DNA from: a virus
DNA length: 27,087 nt
IMG/VR virus record: IMGVR_UViG_3300045016_000019
Span: 1-27,087 of that record
Reading direction: 5' to 3' (one strand)
In this document: piece by piece, positions 1 through 8,189 of the stretch
Numbering within the stretch: the stretch's first letter is position 1
Layout: each line of letters starts with the position of its first letter
Translations under genes and position numbers: made by a program
Notes under the pieces: model-generated
What the model saw: only the letters and a program-made list of their open reading frames with translations
Told to the model about the DNA's origin: nothing
Databases searched by the model: none

Positions 1-927
1 CCACGTTACGCCCTCAGGAGTCATTTCTGTTTCTCCGTAAGGCGCATCACGATATACGATAGCGCAAGGCAATTCAGCATTATCTGTGTTATCGTAGTAC
101 AATTCTGTATACGGTATATTGCTAAACTGCCTCAGCAATTGATCGCACGTAATCATACGCTGTCCGACGATCTGATTGAGCCGCCACGGAACACCCTTTA
201 CCGGACCAAACCGCTTGAAGTCTATCTTGAATACCAACGGCTCTCCGCTAGCATCGACCCACTGACCGCGCAACATTTCGATCACTAGATGCGCCAATGG
301 AACTTCTGAATGTTCGTTCCAGTTGACTGCTTCCGATATGACCTTGTGCCATCGCGGAATATCTATGATCCCTGGTATCAATGCCAGTTCGCTTGCCGCT
401 TTCTCTTTTGCGTTCTTGTCTATTGTCGCAGCAATATCTCCGATGACTCGCGCTAGATTGGCAGGAAGCGCCATTGGATTAACCAAAGTGTCGGCCACTG
501 CCACTGCCGCTATTCCTCCAGATGTATCCCACCTGACCTGTTGTGCAAATGTCGAGAACAACGCACTCAACCTTACTTGCCCAACCGACAGGCATCTACT
601 CCAATCACTTCCATTAATCGTCCACCATCGAACCTCGACGCCGTTACTTTCGACAGATGTTCGGCATGTCAATCCATCAACAATACCAAGCCACGTTGAC
701 TTGTTTTCGTTGTTAACAATTGTCAGTGTTACCCAATCGTCATCACGAACAACTCGCTTCAGCCGTATATCAAGCAAGTCGTCATGTGGAATCTTAAGCG
801 TAATAGTCCAAGTGCCAGTCGTAGACCCACTTAACGACTTGTTTCTAGACACGCTGGTGATGTATCTGGATAGGTCTGTCGTGTTTTTGTCGTAATGACT
901 CCTGATTGAGAAAACCACCTGTATCAT
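1..927 (-). CDS. Baseplate hub-like tail protein, 3' end outside window
   Basis: The frame is open for 309 codons from an ATG at 927 to the window edge, so the C-terminus is missing. The start lies 4 bases after the tape measure stop, with GGTGAG just upstream as a weak ribosome binding site. The N-terminal ~120 residues are beta-rich and follow the pattern seen at the start of many phage baseplate hub proteins (gpD/gp27-like): a 'DLSRYITSVS' segment, then 'TWTITLK', then a stretch ending in 'INGSDWSRCL'. Position directly after the tape measure gene is where myophages keep hub and baseplate genes. The expected role is to form part of the hub at the tail tip on which the tube is built. The family call is from pattern and gene order only; a different baseplate or tail-tip protein is possible. 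Confidence 0.65.
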   Translation of the reverse strand, partial: MIQVVFSIRSHYDKNTTDLSRYITSVSRNKSLSGSTTGTWTITLKIPHDDLLDIRLKRVVRDDDWVTLTIVNNENKSTWLGIVDGLTCRTSVESNGVEVRWWTINGSDWSRCLSVGQVRLSALFSTFAQQVRWDTSGGIAAVAVADTLVNPMALPANLARVIGDIAATIDKNAKEKAASELALIPGIIDIPRWHKVISEAVNWNEHSEVPLAHLVIEMLRGQWVDASGEPLVFKIDFKRFGPVKGVPWRLNQIVGQRMITCDQLLRQFSNIPYTELYYDNTDNAELPCAIVYRDAPYGETEMTPEGVTW

Positions 928-931
928 CGAC

Positions 932-2752
932 TCACCATGACGCAGCAGCCATCGCTATATCATTCATCTTCACATCAATGGGTCTTGATCGCTCCGATTT
1001 TATATCTTCGGCCAATTGCTTGAACACATCAGCCAGTACAGCCAGATTTTCTATCGCCGATTGTGACACCGTACTCATTTGTTCAAGACCTTTTGTCAAC
1101 TCACCTATCTTTGCCCCGAACGTAATTATGTTCTCGGATGTTGCTTGCTGTGTCAGCAGTCCTGTCTCCGGGGTGGCAGCATAAATGGACCTCGCCAATT
1201 CTTCTGCGCCACCAAACAGCGTTGTCCATGGACTAGCGCCCTTGGGCCGTGCCTTCCTTGCAGCGGCCATAGTGCCCCATTCCTGATAGCCGGTGACTTG
1301 CCCCATCGCCAATGTCTGAAAGTCTTCTGGCAGGATATTGCTCATATCCTGAGCGAACGAAAGCATTCCTTCAGGGCTTCTTCGGACAGTCTCCAGTGCC
1401 GACATCATTCCCTTCGGCGTTGCCCCGCCGCGTAATGCCAATGCCCGCAATCCCATTGCTTGTATCAATTGCTGCGGCATGAACAGATCCTTCACGGTCT
1501 GTCCGAGTCCTGCCCCAAAATTAGCTACACCACTGAGGCCAGCAACACCCATCATCCCCTTGATACCCGCCGCAGCTAACCCCCTTTGCCAGTTCGCAAC
1601 ACCCTCCGCGCTGATTGTCACGCCACGTTCTACTAATTGTTCATTCAACGCTGAGATACGTTGCAGATACTCGCCAAGTCGGGCCTCCTGGATTCCAGCC
1701 TTCAGACCAGCGGCCATCGTATTGCGGAGAAGCACTTCGGTTGATAACACATTGAATCCACCTGGCATCGTAGCCCCGGCACCGGGCTGGAATGCCCTTT
1801 GCCAGCGTCCGAACGTTCCAGCATCTATCCCATAGGCACGCTCCATCCCCAATACGCCCATCACATTCGTCTTTGTTCCACCAGCGGCAGCAAACGCTTG
1901 ATATCGCTGCGCGACATCCGACGATTCAAACCCTAGTTGTGTTGCCCTCTTGAACTCTTCCGCGCCGGGCATACCCATTCCAAACGCACCAAGCGACAGC
2001 CCAACTCGTGCTAAACCACTCCTGGCTTCAACTGCTCTTTGGAATACTTGAACTGCTGATTGTTGTGCGCTAGACATACGCGCAATTTGCGCATTGGCAG
2101 CCGCAGTACCCCAACGCGCCGCAAGCGACAACAGCACCCCACCCGCAAGCAATGCCCATCCTACCGGCCCGCTCACCGCTGCCGTTCCACTTGCCCCTAT
2201 AAGACCCGCTCCGCCAGCAACCATCATGCCGCCACCCACAGCACCGGCAGCACCCCACAACAGCTGTGGAGTACCAGTAACCATCTCCCTTGCGGCATGC
2301 GCCTGAATCGACGCACCCATGGCGTTATATAACGAACCAGAAGTCAGTCCTCCGGTTAACGGACCCATGGTGCCGTAGTACGCCTCAATACGGCCACCAA
2401 TTTCATTCATCACCTTATAGCCAACACCACCAGCGAAGGCGCGCAACATGCGTCGTCTAGCAGAACCAGGTCTATCTCTAGCAGTCTCTCGCGCATCTCT
2501 ACGTGTTTGTTCCGCATCCGTCCGCGCTTGTTCTCGATCTATTATACCTTGTAGTCTTGCTGCCTCGTGTTGCTGATATGCTTCTTCACGCTGTTGTCGT
2601 TCATTGGCTCGTCGTTGACCTATCGCCCCAATGGATTCCTCGGCGATTCGCGCGGCAGTAGACACGCGCTCCAATCGCTGAATGAGCGTATCTAGTTGGG
2701 CGATACCTTTAGTTACATCAACTGTTATAGTGGTATCCTTAGAACCTGGCAT
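932..2752 (-). CDS. Tail tape measure protein
   Basis: 606 residues. Residues ~14-95 are charged and helical (many Gln, Glu, Arg), probably a coiled coil. Residues ~164-211 form a long Gly/Ala/Val hydrophobic stretch, and the rest is Ala- and Gly-rich helix. This composition is typical of tape measure proteins, which fill the tail tube, set its length and are ejected with the DNA. AGAGG six bases before the ATG supports the start. It sits directly after the two-frame chaperone and before the hub-like gene, the standard position. At about 1.5 angstroms per residue, the length would suggest a tail of roughly 90 nm, a rule-of-thumb inference. No lytic transglycosylase or peptidase motif was seen inside it. 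Confidence 0.85.
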   Translation of the reverse strand: MPGSKDTTITVDVTKGIAQLDTLIQRLERVSTAARIAEESIGAIGQRRANERQQREEAYQQHEAARLQGIIDREQARTDAEQTRRDARETARDRPGSARRRMLRAFAGGVGYKVMNEIGGRIEAYYGTMGPLTGGLTSGSLYNAMGASIQAHAAREMVTGTPQLLWGAAGAVGGGMMVAGGAGLIGASGTAAVSGPVGWALLAGGVLLSLAARWGTAAANAQIARMSSAQQSAVQVFQRAVEARSGLARVGLSLGAFGMGMPGAEEFKRATQLGFESSDVAQRYQAFAAAGGTKTNVMGVLGMERAYGIDAGTFGRWQRAFQPGAGATMPGGFNVLSTEVLLRNTMAAGLKAGIQEARLGEYLQRISALNEQLVERGVTISAEGVANWQRGLAAAGIKGMMGVAGLSGVANFGAGLGQTVKDLFMPQQLIQAMGLRALALRGGATPKGMMSALETVRRSPEGMLSFAQDMSNILPEDFQTLAMGQVTGYQEWGTMAAARKARPKGASPWTTLFGGAEELARSIYAATPETGLLTQQATSENIITFGAKIGELTKGLEQMSTVSQSAIENLAVLADVFKQLAEDIKSERSRPIDVKMNDIAMAAASW

Positions 2753-2773
2753 GGGCGACCTCTTCTCGGGTCG

Positions 2774-3085
2774 CTATCGGCGGCCCGTGACTTCTAACTC
2801 ATAGAACTTTCGTTCCCATTCATCAACCACCGGATCGCCAGTCTCAGACGGACCATCTACTGATACTCTCAGTGGCGCCTTCCCAACATCTTCCAATTTG
2901 TCGGAATCCGCCAAGTACCTCTGATATGCTTCAAGGAACGATACGTCACTAACCCTTCGACCCGATTCCTTCGCTACCAACTGGACCCATGACCACAGTG
3001 GGTTTCCCCTCCGTTGTCTCTCCGTCTCCAGCGCGCGCTTGAAACGTACTCTGCTGCCACTCCCAATAGGCAGCCGCAAGGGCAA
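2774..3085 (-). CDS. Tail assembly chaperone, second frame (GT-like extension)
   Basis: Open frame of 103 codons overlapping the end of the preceding chaperone gene by 137 bases and lying one base downstream in frame. The frame has no ATG or GTG codon; its first possible start is TTG at 3085, with no convincing ribosome binding site. It begins just after a stop near 3094. The part beyond the overlap, from about residue 30, reads as a real protein ('FLEAYQRYLADSDKLEDVG', acidic C-terminus). This is the layout of lambda G/GT and its relatives, where the downstream frame is made only as an extension of the upstream chaperone through a programmed ribosomal shift, and binds the tape measure protein. 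Joining at the candidate site at 3000-3008 would give a product of about 211 residues. The frameshift is inferred, not shown. Confidence 0.65.
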   Translation of the reverse strand: MPLRLPIGSGSRVRFKRALETERQRRGNPLWSWVQLVAKESGRRVSDVSFLEAYQRYLADSDKLEDVGKAPLRVSVDGPSETGDPVVDEWERKFYELEVTGRR

Positions 3086-3410
3086 GAATCAAGTCAGGCT
3101 TAATCAGAGGACTGGCGCCAGTCTTGTCATACCAATCAGGGCTCTTCTCAAGTACCATGCCCAGTAAAGCTACTGCCGCGAACAACTCCTGCGCCTCTGG
3201 AGCGAGACATTCAAACGCTACGCCTTGTGCGAGGCGCGCTCTGCGGATCTCATATTCGGCCTGCTGACCAAGCGTCATGTCCTTGAATGTGAACACTCCG
3301 GTCAATACCTGATTGGCGCCGATCCGGTACTCTACTCTCCGTGAATATTTGCCCGGCTCATCAGGAACCTTTTCAGGCGCCTGCGGAGTCATCACAGCTT
3401 GCAGATCCAT
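2949..3410 (-). CDS. Tail assembly chaperone, first frame (G-like)
   Basis: 154 residues from the ATG at 3410. The frame is open further upstream to 3512, but that part lies inside the tube gene; the ATG at 3410 makes a TAATG junction with the tube stop and has GGGAG and GAGG upstream, so it is the better start. The protein carries 'RRVEYRIGANQVLTGVFTFKDMTL', a helical middle and 'PDLILALAAAYWEWQQS', then a loose Gly/Glu tail where the second frame overlaps. Its size, position between tube and tape measure, and overlap with a start-less second frame fit tail assembly chaperones, which hold the tape measure soluble while tube subunits polymerise. No distinctive sequence motif was recognised, so the call rests on layout. 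Confidence 0.75.
   Translation of the reverse strand: MDLQAVMTPQAPEKVPDEPGKYSRRVEYRIGANQVLTGVFTFKDMTLGQQAEYEIRRARLAQGVAFECLAPEAQELFAAVALLGMVLEKSPDWYDKTGASPLIKPDLILALAAAYWEWQQSTFQARAGDGETTEGKPTVVMGPVGSEGIGSKG
3000..3008 (-). promoter_or_regulatory. Candidate programmed frameshift site GGG AAA CCC (A)
   Basis: On the minus strand the first-frame codons here are GGG AAA CCC followed by ACT. A +1 slip of a proline tRNA from CCC to CCA enters the second frame directly; CCC-based +1 sites are known in the tail genes of Listeria phage PSA. GGG to GGA is an alternative +1 slip. The shift must happen between about 3090 and 2949, so other positions are possible. No stimulatory structure was worked out. 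Confidence 0.4.
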
Positions 3411-3847
3411 TACGCCTCGCTCCCTTCCTTGAAGATCCTGCCAACCCACTGCGAATCGACCATGGCGACCGACCTGGCGCCAACAGTCATATTCCGCGAC
3501 GTGCAACGACAACCAACAACAGTCGCAATCACATTGTCACCAATGCGATCCTGAATCACGATGTTGACCTCGGGCCACTGAACAATGTCATTGGTGTTCC
3601 AGCCAGGAACAATCCCGGCCGCGACCATGTCCTCTGTTGATTCGTAGAGCTTCACATAGCGCGCCGTAATTGTGCAAGACCGTCCGACCTCCAGCAATGC
3701 GCTGGCCTCAATCATCCCAACCTCTTCCACTGGAAGAATGGTTGAATTGATTGTCATTGACAAATCGGTGGCATGCCCAATATCAACATTGTTGATCTGA
3801 ATCTTCGCTCGCGGTCCACTGAATACACGCTGCGACAAATCCGCCAT
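3410..3847 (-). CDS. Contractile-tail tube protein
   Basis: 145 residues, the usual size for inner tail tube subunits of contractile tails. The N-terminus 'FSGPRAKIQINNVDIGHATDLSMTI' followed by alternating beta segments fits the tube beta-barrel, with hexamers stacking to form the DNA conduit inside the sheath. AGGAG six bases before the ATG at 3847 fixes the start. It lies 12 bases after the sheath gene and overlaps the chaperone by one base, matching the sheath-tube-chaperone-tape measure order of Mu-like and other myophages. Identification is by size, fold pattern and order; no active-site motif exists for this family. Confidence 0.8.
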   Translation of the reverse strand: MADLSQRVFSGPRAKIQINNVDIGHATDLSMTINSTILPVEEVGMIEASALLEVGRSCTITARYVKLYESTEDMVAAGIVPGWNTNDIVQWPEVNIVIQDRIGDNVIATVVGCRCTSRNMTVGARSVAMVDSQWVGRIFKEGSEA

Positions 3848-3859
3848 TTTGATCTCCTA

Positions 3860-5923
3860 TTACGCTACCGTTGTCGAAGACATGCGCGCAACATGCGCCG
3901 TCTGGCGAATCCACGTCACAGCTTCAGTTGGCGCGAACCTGTAGTCCACATCAAACCCATTGCCGAAGTCAGTGATTGCAATTGACCTGGGATCGTAATC
4001 CTTGATCTCGTTGTTCGCCTTCTGGCGCCCCAGTTCTCCCAGCACAATCTGCCGGATAGTCTGGACCGTTCCGGTGAACGTACCACGACCAATCACTGCC
4101 TCAAGCACGGCACGAACATTCTTCACGCTGATATTCGTGCTTTCATTGGCGTACACCGAACAGAAGATAGGATTCTGGTCGGTGAGATACGTTGTCACAT
4201 CGCGACTCCACTTGCGCAATCCGGTCGCAACATCCTTTCGCAGCACCAATACACCATGGGCCAGCAAATCTTCCAGATTGTCGCGAACCGTCCAGGAATC
4301 TGCTCCGTCGTCTGGATTGTCCTTCACATCAAGAACATCAACATTCGCCCAGATCAACGACACATCCGTCAACCGGCCAGCATCACAACCACACGCCAGA
4401 ACCGCCGTGTACTGCGGATCAAACCACGTTGCGGTCCCGGTATGATCGTATACATTGATCTGCTGCGCGCAGAACGACAGATTGCGATTGTTGAGCGCCA
4501 ATGTCTTCGTCCACAGATCTCCAATGTTCGTCTGGGCTGGACAACCGCAAAACCCGTTGCGTTCGTTTTTTCCCCGACCTGCCATGTAGGTCAGATGCGT
4601 TCCGAGCAATGCATGAACTGCCGCATCCGTAGTCAAGCATACAACGTGATTGATATTGATATCCTGAATCGCCGTCAGACCATCATCCCAATCTCCACCA
4701 GTACCGGTGCTTGCTACGCCGTCTGTACCTCCAGTCAGGTTCGTCAATCCGAAATCGGCCGGAATATCATCGCCTGTTGCGGTCACACGCTCCGCATCTA
4801 CCAAGGTGATATTGGCATTGATTCCAGCAATCAGATAATACAACTGCGCCTCGAACGTTTCCTCTGTTCCGATTAACGGAAGCGTTTTCGGCCCATCTGC
4901 ATCAAGATCGGCTACCAGGAAACCAGTATTGGCAATCTTCGCTGTCGCATCGAATCCATTAGCAGTTTTCTGCTGAATGCGAGCGATCACCTTGGCGATT
5001 GTATTGTACGTTGCCTTGATCATATCAAAGGCATACCAATTAACCACGGCCGTTGTATCCGTTGTCAGATTGGGAACTGTAATGCTGGTGATAGACGAAT
5101 AGGCATACGCTGTGGTCTTCGTCAAATCGCCAACAAATGATAATGTCTCGGTAACAGTTGCCCCAGTATCCTTGCGCACACCAATGATAGTAAAATCGAC
5201 CGTCTGAGCATGAGCGCAAGTAAAGGTCAACTTGCCATCAAACGCTACTGAATCAGTTGCTAGCACCGTCCATGTGTGCAATTCGCCAATGGTGACATTT
5301 TGACTTACTACAACACCGGAAGTAGACAATGCGCCAAGCGTTCCCAATGGATCGATTTGCACTGTCGTTGCATGCACTGTTACGCTTGCATCAGTGATTG
5401 AATCTGTATGCTCAAATCCAATCACATCATTGTCTACTTTGATATCGTCCGCTACTTCTGTAGTTGATCCAGCCACAGCGGTAACTTTCTTGTACCCAGC
5501 ACCAGAAGTACCGGCCTCCAACTTGCACTGGATATCATTCCCGAGCACTCCATAATCGTAAGCCAGCAACTTCATTGCCGGGTCACCGCCGGCATCATTA
5601 CGTGTCAGGCTCGCCTGGGTCGCTGGATTGACCCTTACGAAGTACACTGCCGCTGCTCCGCCAGGAATACGCGGATCTTTCGACGGATTGAACAGAAGAT
5701 TGCCTACTACCGTCGCATCCGGCTCAGTCAGATATTGTCTCAATACGGCGGCATTGGAACATCTGACTGGCGTTTTCGGTTGTCCTCCAGTTGGTGATTC
5801 CATCAACAGTGCCACTACGCCCTTGGCAGCCGGCGATACGCCGGACACTCCCGAACTATCAATGGACGTATAGACTCCCTCACCATACGTCACCTGACCA
5901 TTGATCAGAATACTGTCAGCCAT
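3860..5923 (-). CDS. Contractile tail sheath protein
   Basis: 687 residues. The N-terminus ('GVYTSIDSSGVSGVSPAAKGVVALLMESPTGG') and the region around 'PGGAAAVYFVRVNPATQAS' match the start of phage sheath proteins. The C-terminal third ('FCSVYANESTNISVKNVRAV' onward to 'DYRFAPTEAVTWIRQTAHV') matches the conserved inner domain that forms the inter-subunit mesh and drives contraction. The protein is longer than compact sheaths (Mu gpL is near 495). The excess appears to be a Thr/Val-rich beta segment at about residues 150-290 that looks inserted and would sit on the outer surface. GGAGGTTGAA before the ATG at 5923 is a strong ribosome binding site. This gene is the main evidence that the phage is a myophage. 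Confidence 0.92.
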   Translation of the reverse strand: MADSILINGQVTYGEGVYTSIDSSGVSGVSPAAKGVVALLMESPTGGQPKTPVRCSNAAVLRQYLTEPDATVVGNLLFNPSKDPRIPGGAAAVYFVRVNPATQASLTRNDAGGDPAMKLLAYDYGVLGNDIQCKLEAGTSGAGYKKVTAVAGSTTEVADDIKVDNDVIGFEHTDSITDASVTVHATTVQIDPLGTLGALSTSGVVVSQNVTIGELHTWTVLATDSVAFDGKLTFTCAHAQTVDFTIIGVRKDTGATVTETLSFVGDLTKTTAYAYSSITSITVPNLTTDTTAVVNWYAFDMIKATYNTIAKVIARIQQKTANGFDATAKIANTGFLVADLDADGPKTLPLIGTEETFEAQLYYLIAGINANITLVDAERVTATGDDIPADFGLTNLTGGTDGVASTGTGGDWDDGLTAIQDININHVVCLTTDAAVHALLGTHLTYMAGRGKNERNGFCGCPAQTNIGDLWTKTLALNNRNLSFCAQQINVYDHTGTATWFDPQYTAVLACGCDAGRLTDVSLIWANVDVLDVKDNPDDGADSWTVRDNLEDLLAHGVLVLRKDVATGLRKWSRDVTTYLTDQNPIFCSVYANESTNISVKNVRAVLEAVIGRGTFTGTVQTIRQIVLGELGRQKANNEIKDYDPRSIAITDFGNGFDVDYRFAPTEAVTWIRQTAHVARMSSTTVA

Positions 5924-5970
5924 TTCAACCTCCGCTTCTCGGCATATACTCTAGCAATTCAACACCGCCG

Positions 5971-6627
5971 TCAATGATTCAGTGTAGGATCAACCTTGCC
6001 TACATGCCCATTGCCAAGGTCCACCCCATCCAGCCCAACGTATGCAGGCGGATAAACTACTTGTCTATCTCTCGCCGCAGGCATTGTCCAGTTCATCAAG
6101 AACTTCCATGTCTGAACTCTTGCCCATAACGTTTCTGGCAAGTAGTTTGACTGCGGCGCTAAATCCTGCATCCCAATATACGAATAGCTATCTACTCCAG
6201 CCGCAACTATATCACGCAGACTCGCCAGAATGATCCCACAGGCGATCTGCGATTGCACTCTGGTCACATCTGGGTTTTCCGAATATACGATGATGCTTAC
6301 TTCCTGTTCGCTGAGCATCGAATACGTCAACTCATCCGTATCAATATCTGATTCAGACAAGATCACCCGTTCGTTTTTGCCAACGAATTCCTCTCCAGTA
6401 TTGTCGCCAGTCAATACAACCGCCCATAGCGGCCATGGATCATTCTGTCGAGCGAAACCTAGTTTGACTGTCGGTGGATTGGCTCGGAAATCATTCCTGT
6501 ATGGCACTTCGGCGCCTGCCGGTTGCCCGTCGAATATCTTCGTCCATAGAGCATTGTCCGTCATCAGAGGGCCAGCAACATATGCCTTCATCAGTTCTTG
6601 GACGATCTTGTCAGGCCCCTGAATCAT
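5971..6627 (-). CDS. Probable tail terminator / tail completion protein
   Basis: 218 residues, starting on the base after the stop of the previous gene, with GGGAG six bases upstream. It lies between the neck genes and the sheath, where myophages encode the protein that caps the tail tube and sheath and joins the tail to the head. The sequence has an N-terminal helix ('MIQGPDKIVQELMKAYVAG'), a beta-rich middle and a C-terminal region with 'WARVQTWKFLMNW', compatible with the small alpha/beta fold of tail terminators, though I do not recognise a specific family motif. Function is inferred from order. A baseplate or neck role is the main alternative. Confidence 0.6.
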   Translation of the reverse strand: MIQGPDKIVQELMKAYVAGPLMTDNALWTKIFDGQPAGAEVPYRNDFRANPPTVKLGFARQNDPWPLWAVVLTGDNTGEEFVGKNERVILSESDIDTDELTYSMLSEQEVSIIVYSENPDVTRVQSQIACGIILASLRDIVAAGVDSYSYIGMQDLAPQSNYLPETLWARVQTWKFLMNWTMPAARDRQVVYPPAYVGLDGVDLGNGHVGKVDPTLNH

Positions 6628-7395
6628 CTAAGTCTCCCATATCTTAGGAGCTTCCCGCTCGATGAAAGCCAACACGTCAAGATGGAACTTGCGTGGTGAC
6701 AACCCAGGATGATGCCAACTGCCAGGTTCCCCTCCGATGGCCGATATTGTTCGGTACGTCTTATAAGACGATACTGTTCCTCCAGCGCCAGTCTTCCGAG
6801 TTCCGCGTTGCATTCTCGTGTAGATCCCCGTGGAATGCCACGACTGCTCTTGCCGCTGAATCATCTGCTTTGTTCTGAGCAATGGCCCCCCCTTGTCCGC
6901 AGACAAGGATTGCCCCCTTTTCAGGGCCTTGGCGGCTGCCCTGACCGCGTTCCCAAGCGCCTCCGCCTCTTGCATGCCCTTCGCTTGCCCGAACTGCGCA
7001 ATCATCATCGGACCATAAGCAGAACCAGGAATCTGACCATTCACTCCACTAGCATCCTTGCTGATATTATAGTCGAACGGAACCCTTACGAATGGCCTGC
7101 CTTTAAGGATTGTTGTTCGCAGATCCCACGGCTTCATTCCCCATTCGATTCCATCGACAAATCCATTGCCGGTTGACCCATCAAGTGTTACCGACCCCAC
7201 ATATTCATCAACTATCTCCGGCAAGATTGACGACACATATGCCCGCTGAGTCGATAGCAACCGATCCTTCGATACCCTGATCCATTCCGCTCGTGTCTGC
7301 GCCATTAGACGCACAAGGTTTTGCTGTATCTTTGTATAATTTGGCACCACCGCTCGAACCATGCCAACAAAATCATGCAAGTACAGCTTTGGCAT
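6628..7395 (-). CDS. Neck / tail completion protein (gp10-like position)
   Basis: 255 residues from the ATG at 7395, which forms a TAATG junction with the upstream stop. A GTG at 7407 would add four residues but has a poorer context. The N-terminal half is helical; the middle has 'EWGMKPWDLRTTILKGRPFVRVPFDYN'; the C-terminal part is basic, with 'YTRMQRGTRKTGAGGTVSSYKTYRTIS' and then 'WHHPGLSPRKFHLDVLAF'. A short 'W-H-x-P-G' motif followed by a C-terminal helix is common in phage proteins encoded between head closure and tail terminator (HK97 gp10-like minor tail/neck proteins). It probably acts in joining head and tail. The assignment is from position and this short motif. Confidence 0.6.
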   Translation of the reverse strand: MPKLYLHDFVGMVRAVVPNYTKIQQNLVRLMAQTRAEWIRVSKDRLLSTQRAYVSSILPEIVDEYVGSVTLDGSTGNGFVDGIEWGMKPWDLRTTILKGRPFVRVPFDYNISKDASGVNGQIPGSAYGPMMIAQFGQAKGMQEAEALGNAVRAAAKALKRGQSLSADKGGPLLRTKQMIQRQEQSWHSTGIYTRMQRGTRKTGAGGTVSSYKTYRTISAIGGEPGSWHHPGLSPRKFHLDVLAFIEREAPKIWET

Positions 7396-8189
7396 TATTC
7401 TATCCACTCCAGTTTTGCGTTGAACTGGACTGGCAGTGAATCAGCATGATCTGCCGAAGTCTTTGCGCCATTAGTTCGCTTCGTTCTGGTATCTCGGAAA
7501 TCATGCGGAAATGTTGTAACCCGATATACCGGCATAGTGTAGTAGCAAATCGAATATAACGATCCCACAGCCGGAGCAGTTTGTCTGGCTATTCCAAGCG
7601 TCCAGTCTATGTTGCCTGACGCGTTGATTACAAAATCAGTGCCCTTGACCAAAATCGATCCTGGCGAACCGCCTACCCCTGACGACCTTAGATGCGTCAC
7701 GTCGAGCGTCTTTATGACTCCACTGCTATTTGTATACAACTTTGCAGTCACAGGATATCTTAATGTATCGACCGTCCCGCGACGTTTCACCAAATCGTTG
7801 TATGCAATTCTAGCATCCAACAACGTAAGCCTGTCGAACATGGCCGGCGCATGTTCTCCGCGCGATGTAAATGATGCCTCTCCAAACCGGAACTCACCGA
7901 ATCTCTCCCACAACGACAGATTGGATCGAACTCCAACAGCCATCAGTCGTACAATCTGATCGTGATGCACCTCCCATCCGCTTCCCCCACATACAGGACA
8001 CTGCAATTTCTGTGCGTTCTGATCCGCAGATCCGCAAGGGCATCTTGCCATTGCCTCCCACTTCGCACGCACCGCCAATTGCATGAACTCCTGGTATATC
8101 TGCGTGAGGTTGAATTCACCACGGCCACCCTCCTTGGACGGCCACCACACATCGCTGATAAACCCAGGATCAGTAAGAGGCGTAATCAC
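7395..8189 (-). CDS. Probable head closure / neck protein with zinc knuckle
   Basis: 264 residues. It starts at a GTG that overlaps the previous stop (GTGA), with GAGG close upstream. An N-terminal helical part is followed by a four-cysteine knuckle (C50-x-C52, C64-x-x-C67 in 'CPVCGGSGW'), which very probably binds zinc. The C-terminal ~190 residues are beta-rich. The gene lies between the head-tail adaptor and the neck protein, where head closure proteins (SPP1 gp16-like) are encoded; they seal the portal channel after packaging. The cysteine knuckle looks like a structural add-on. Function is inferred from order; the zinc site is visible in the sequence. Confidence 0.6.
   Translation of the reverse strand: MITPLTDPGFISDVWWPSKEGGRGEFNLTQIYQEFMQLAVRAKWEAMARCPCGSADQNAQKLQCPVCGGSGWEVHHDQIVRLMAVGVRSNLSLWERFGEFRFGEASFTSRGEHAPAMFDRLTLLDARIAYNDLVKRRGTVDTLRYPVTAKLYTNSSGVIKTLDVTHLRSSGVGGSPGSILVKGTDFVINASGNIDWTLGIARQTAPAVGSLYSICYYTMPVYRVTTFPHDFRDTRTKRTNGAKTSADHADSLPVQFNAKLEWIE

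Noticed and set aside
1910-1935. T-loop-like sequence (GGTTTGAATC on the minus strand)
   Set aside because: It is inside the tape measure gene and no acceptor or anticodon stem could be built around it.
7943-8152. 69-codon minus-strand frame with Cys and Arg
   Set aside because: Shadow of the neck protein gene in another frame; no start signal.
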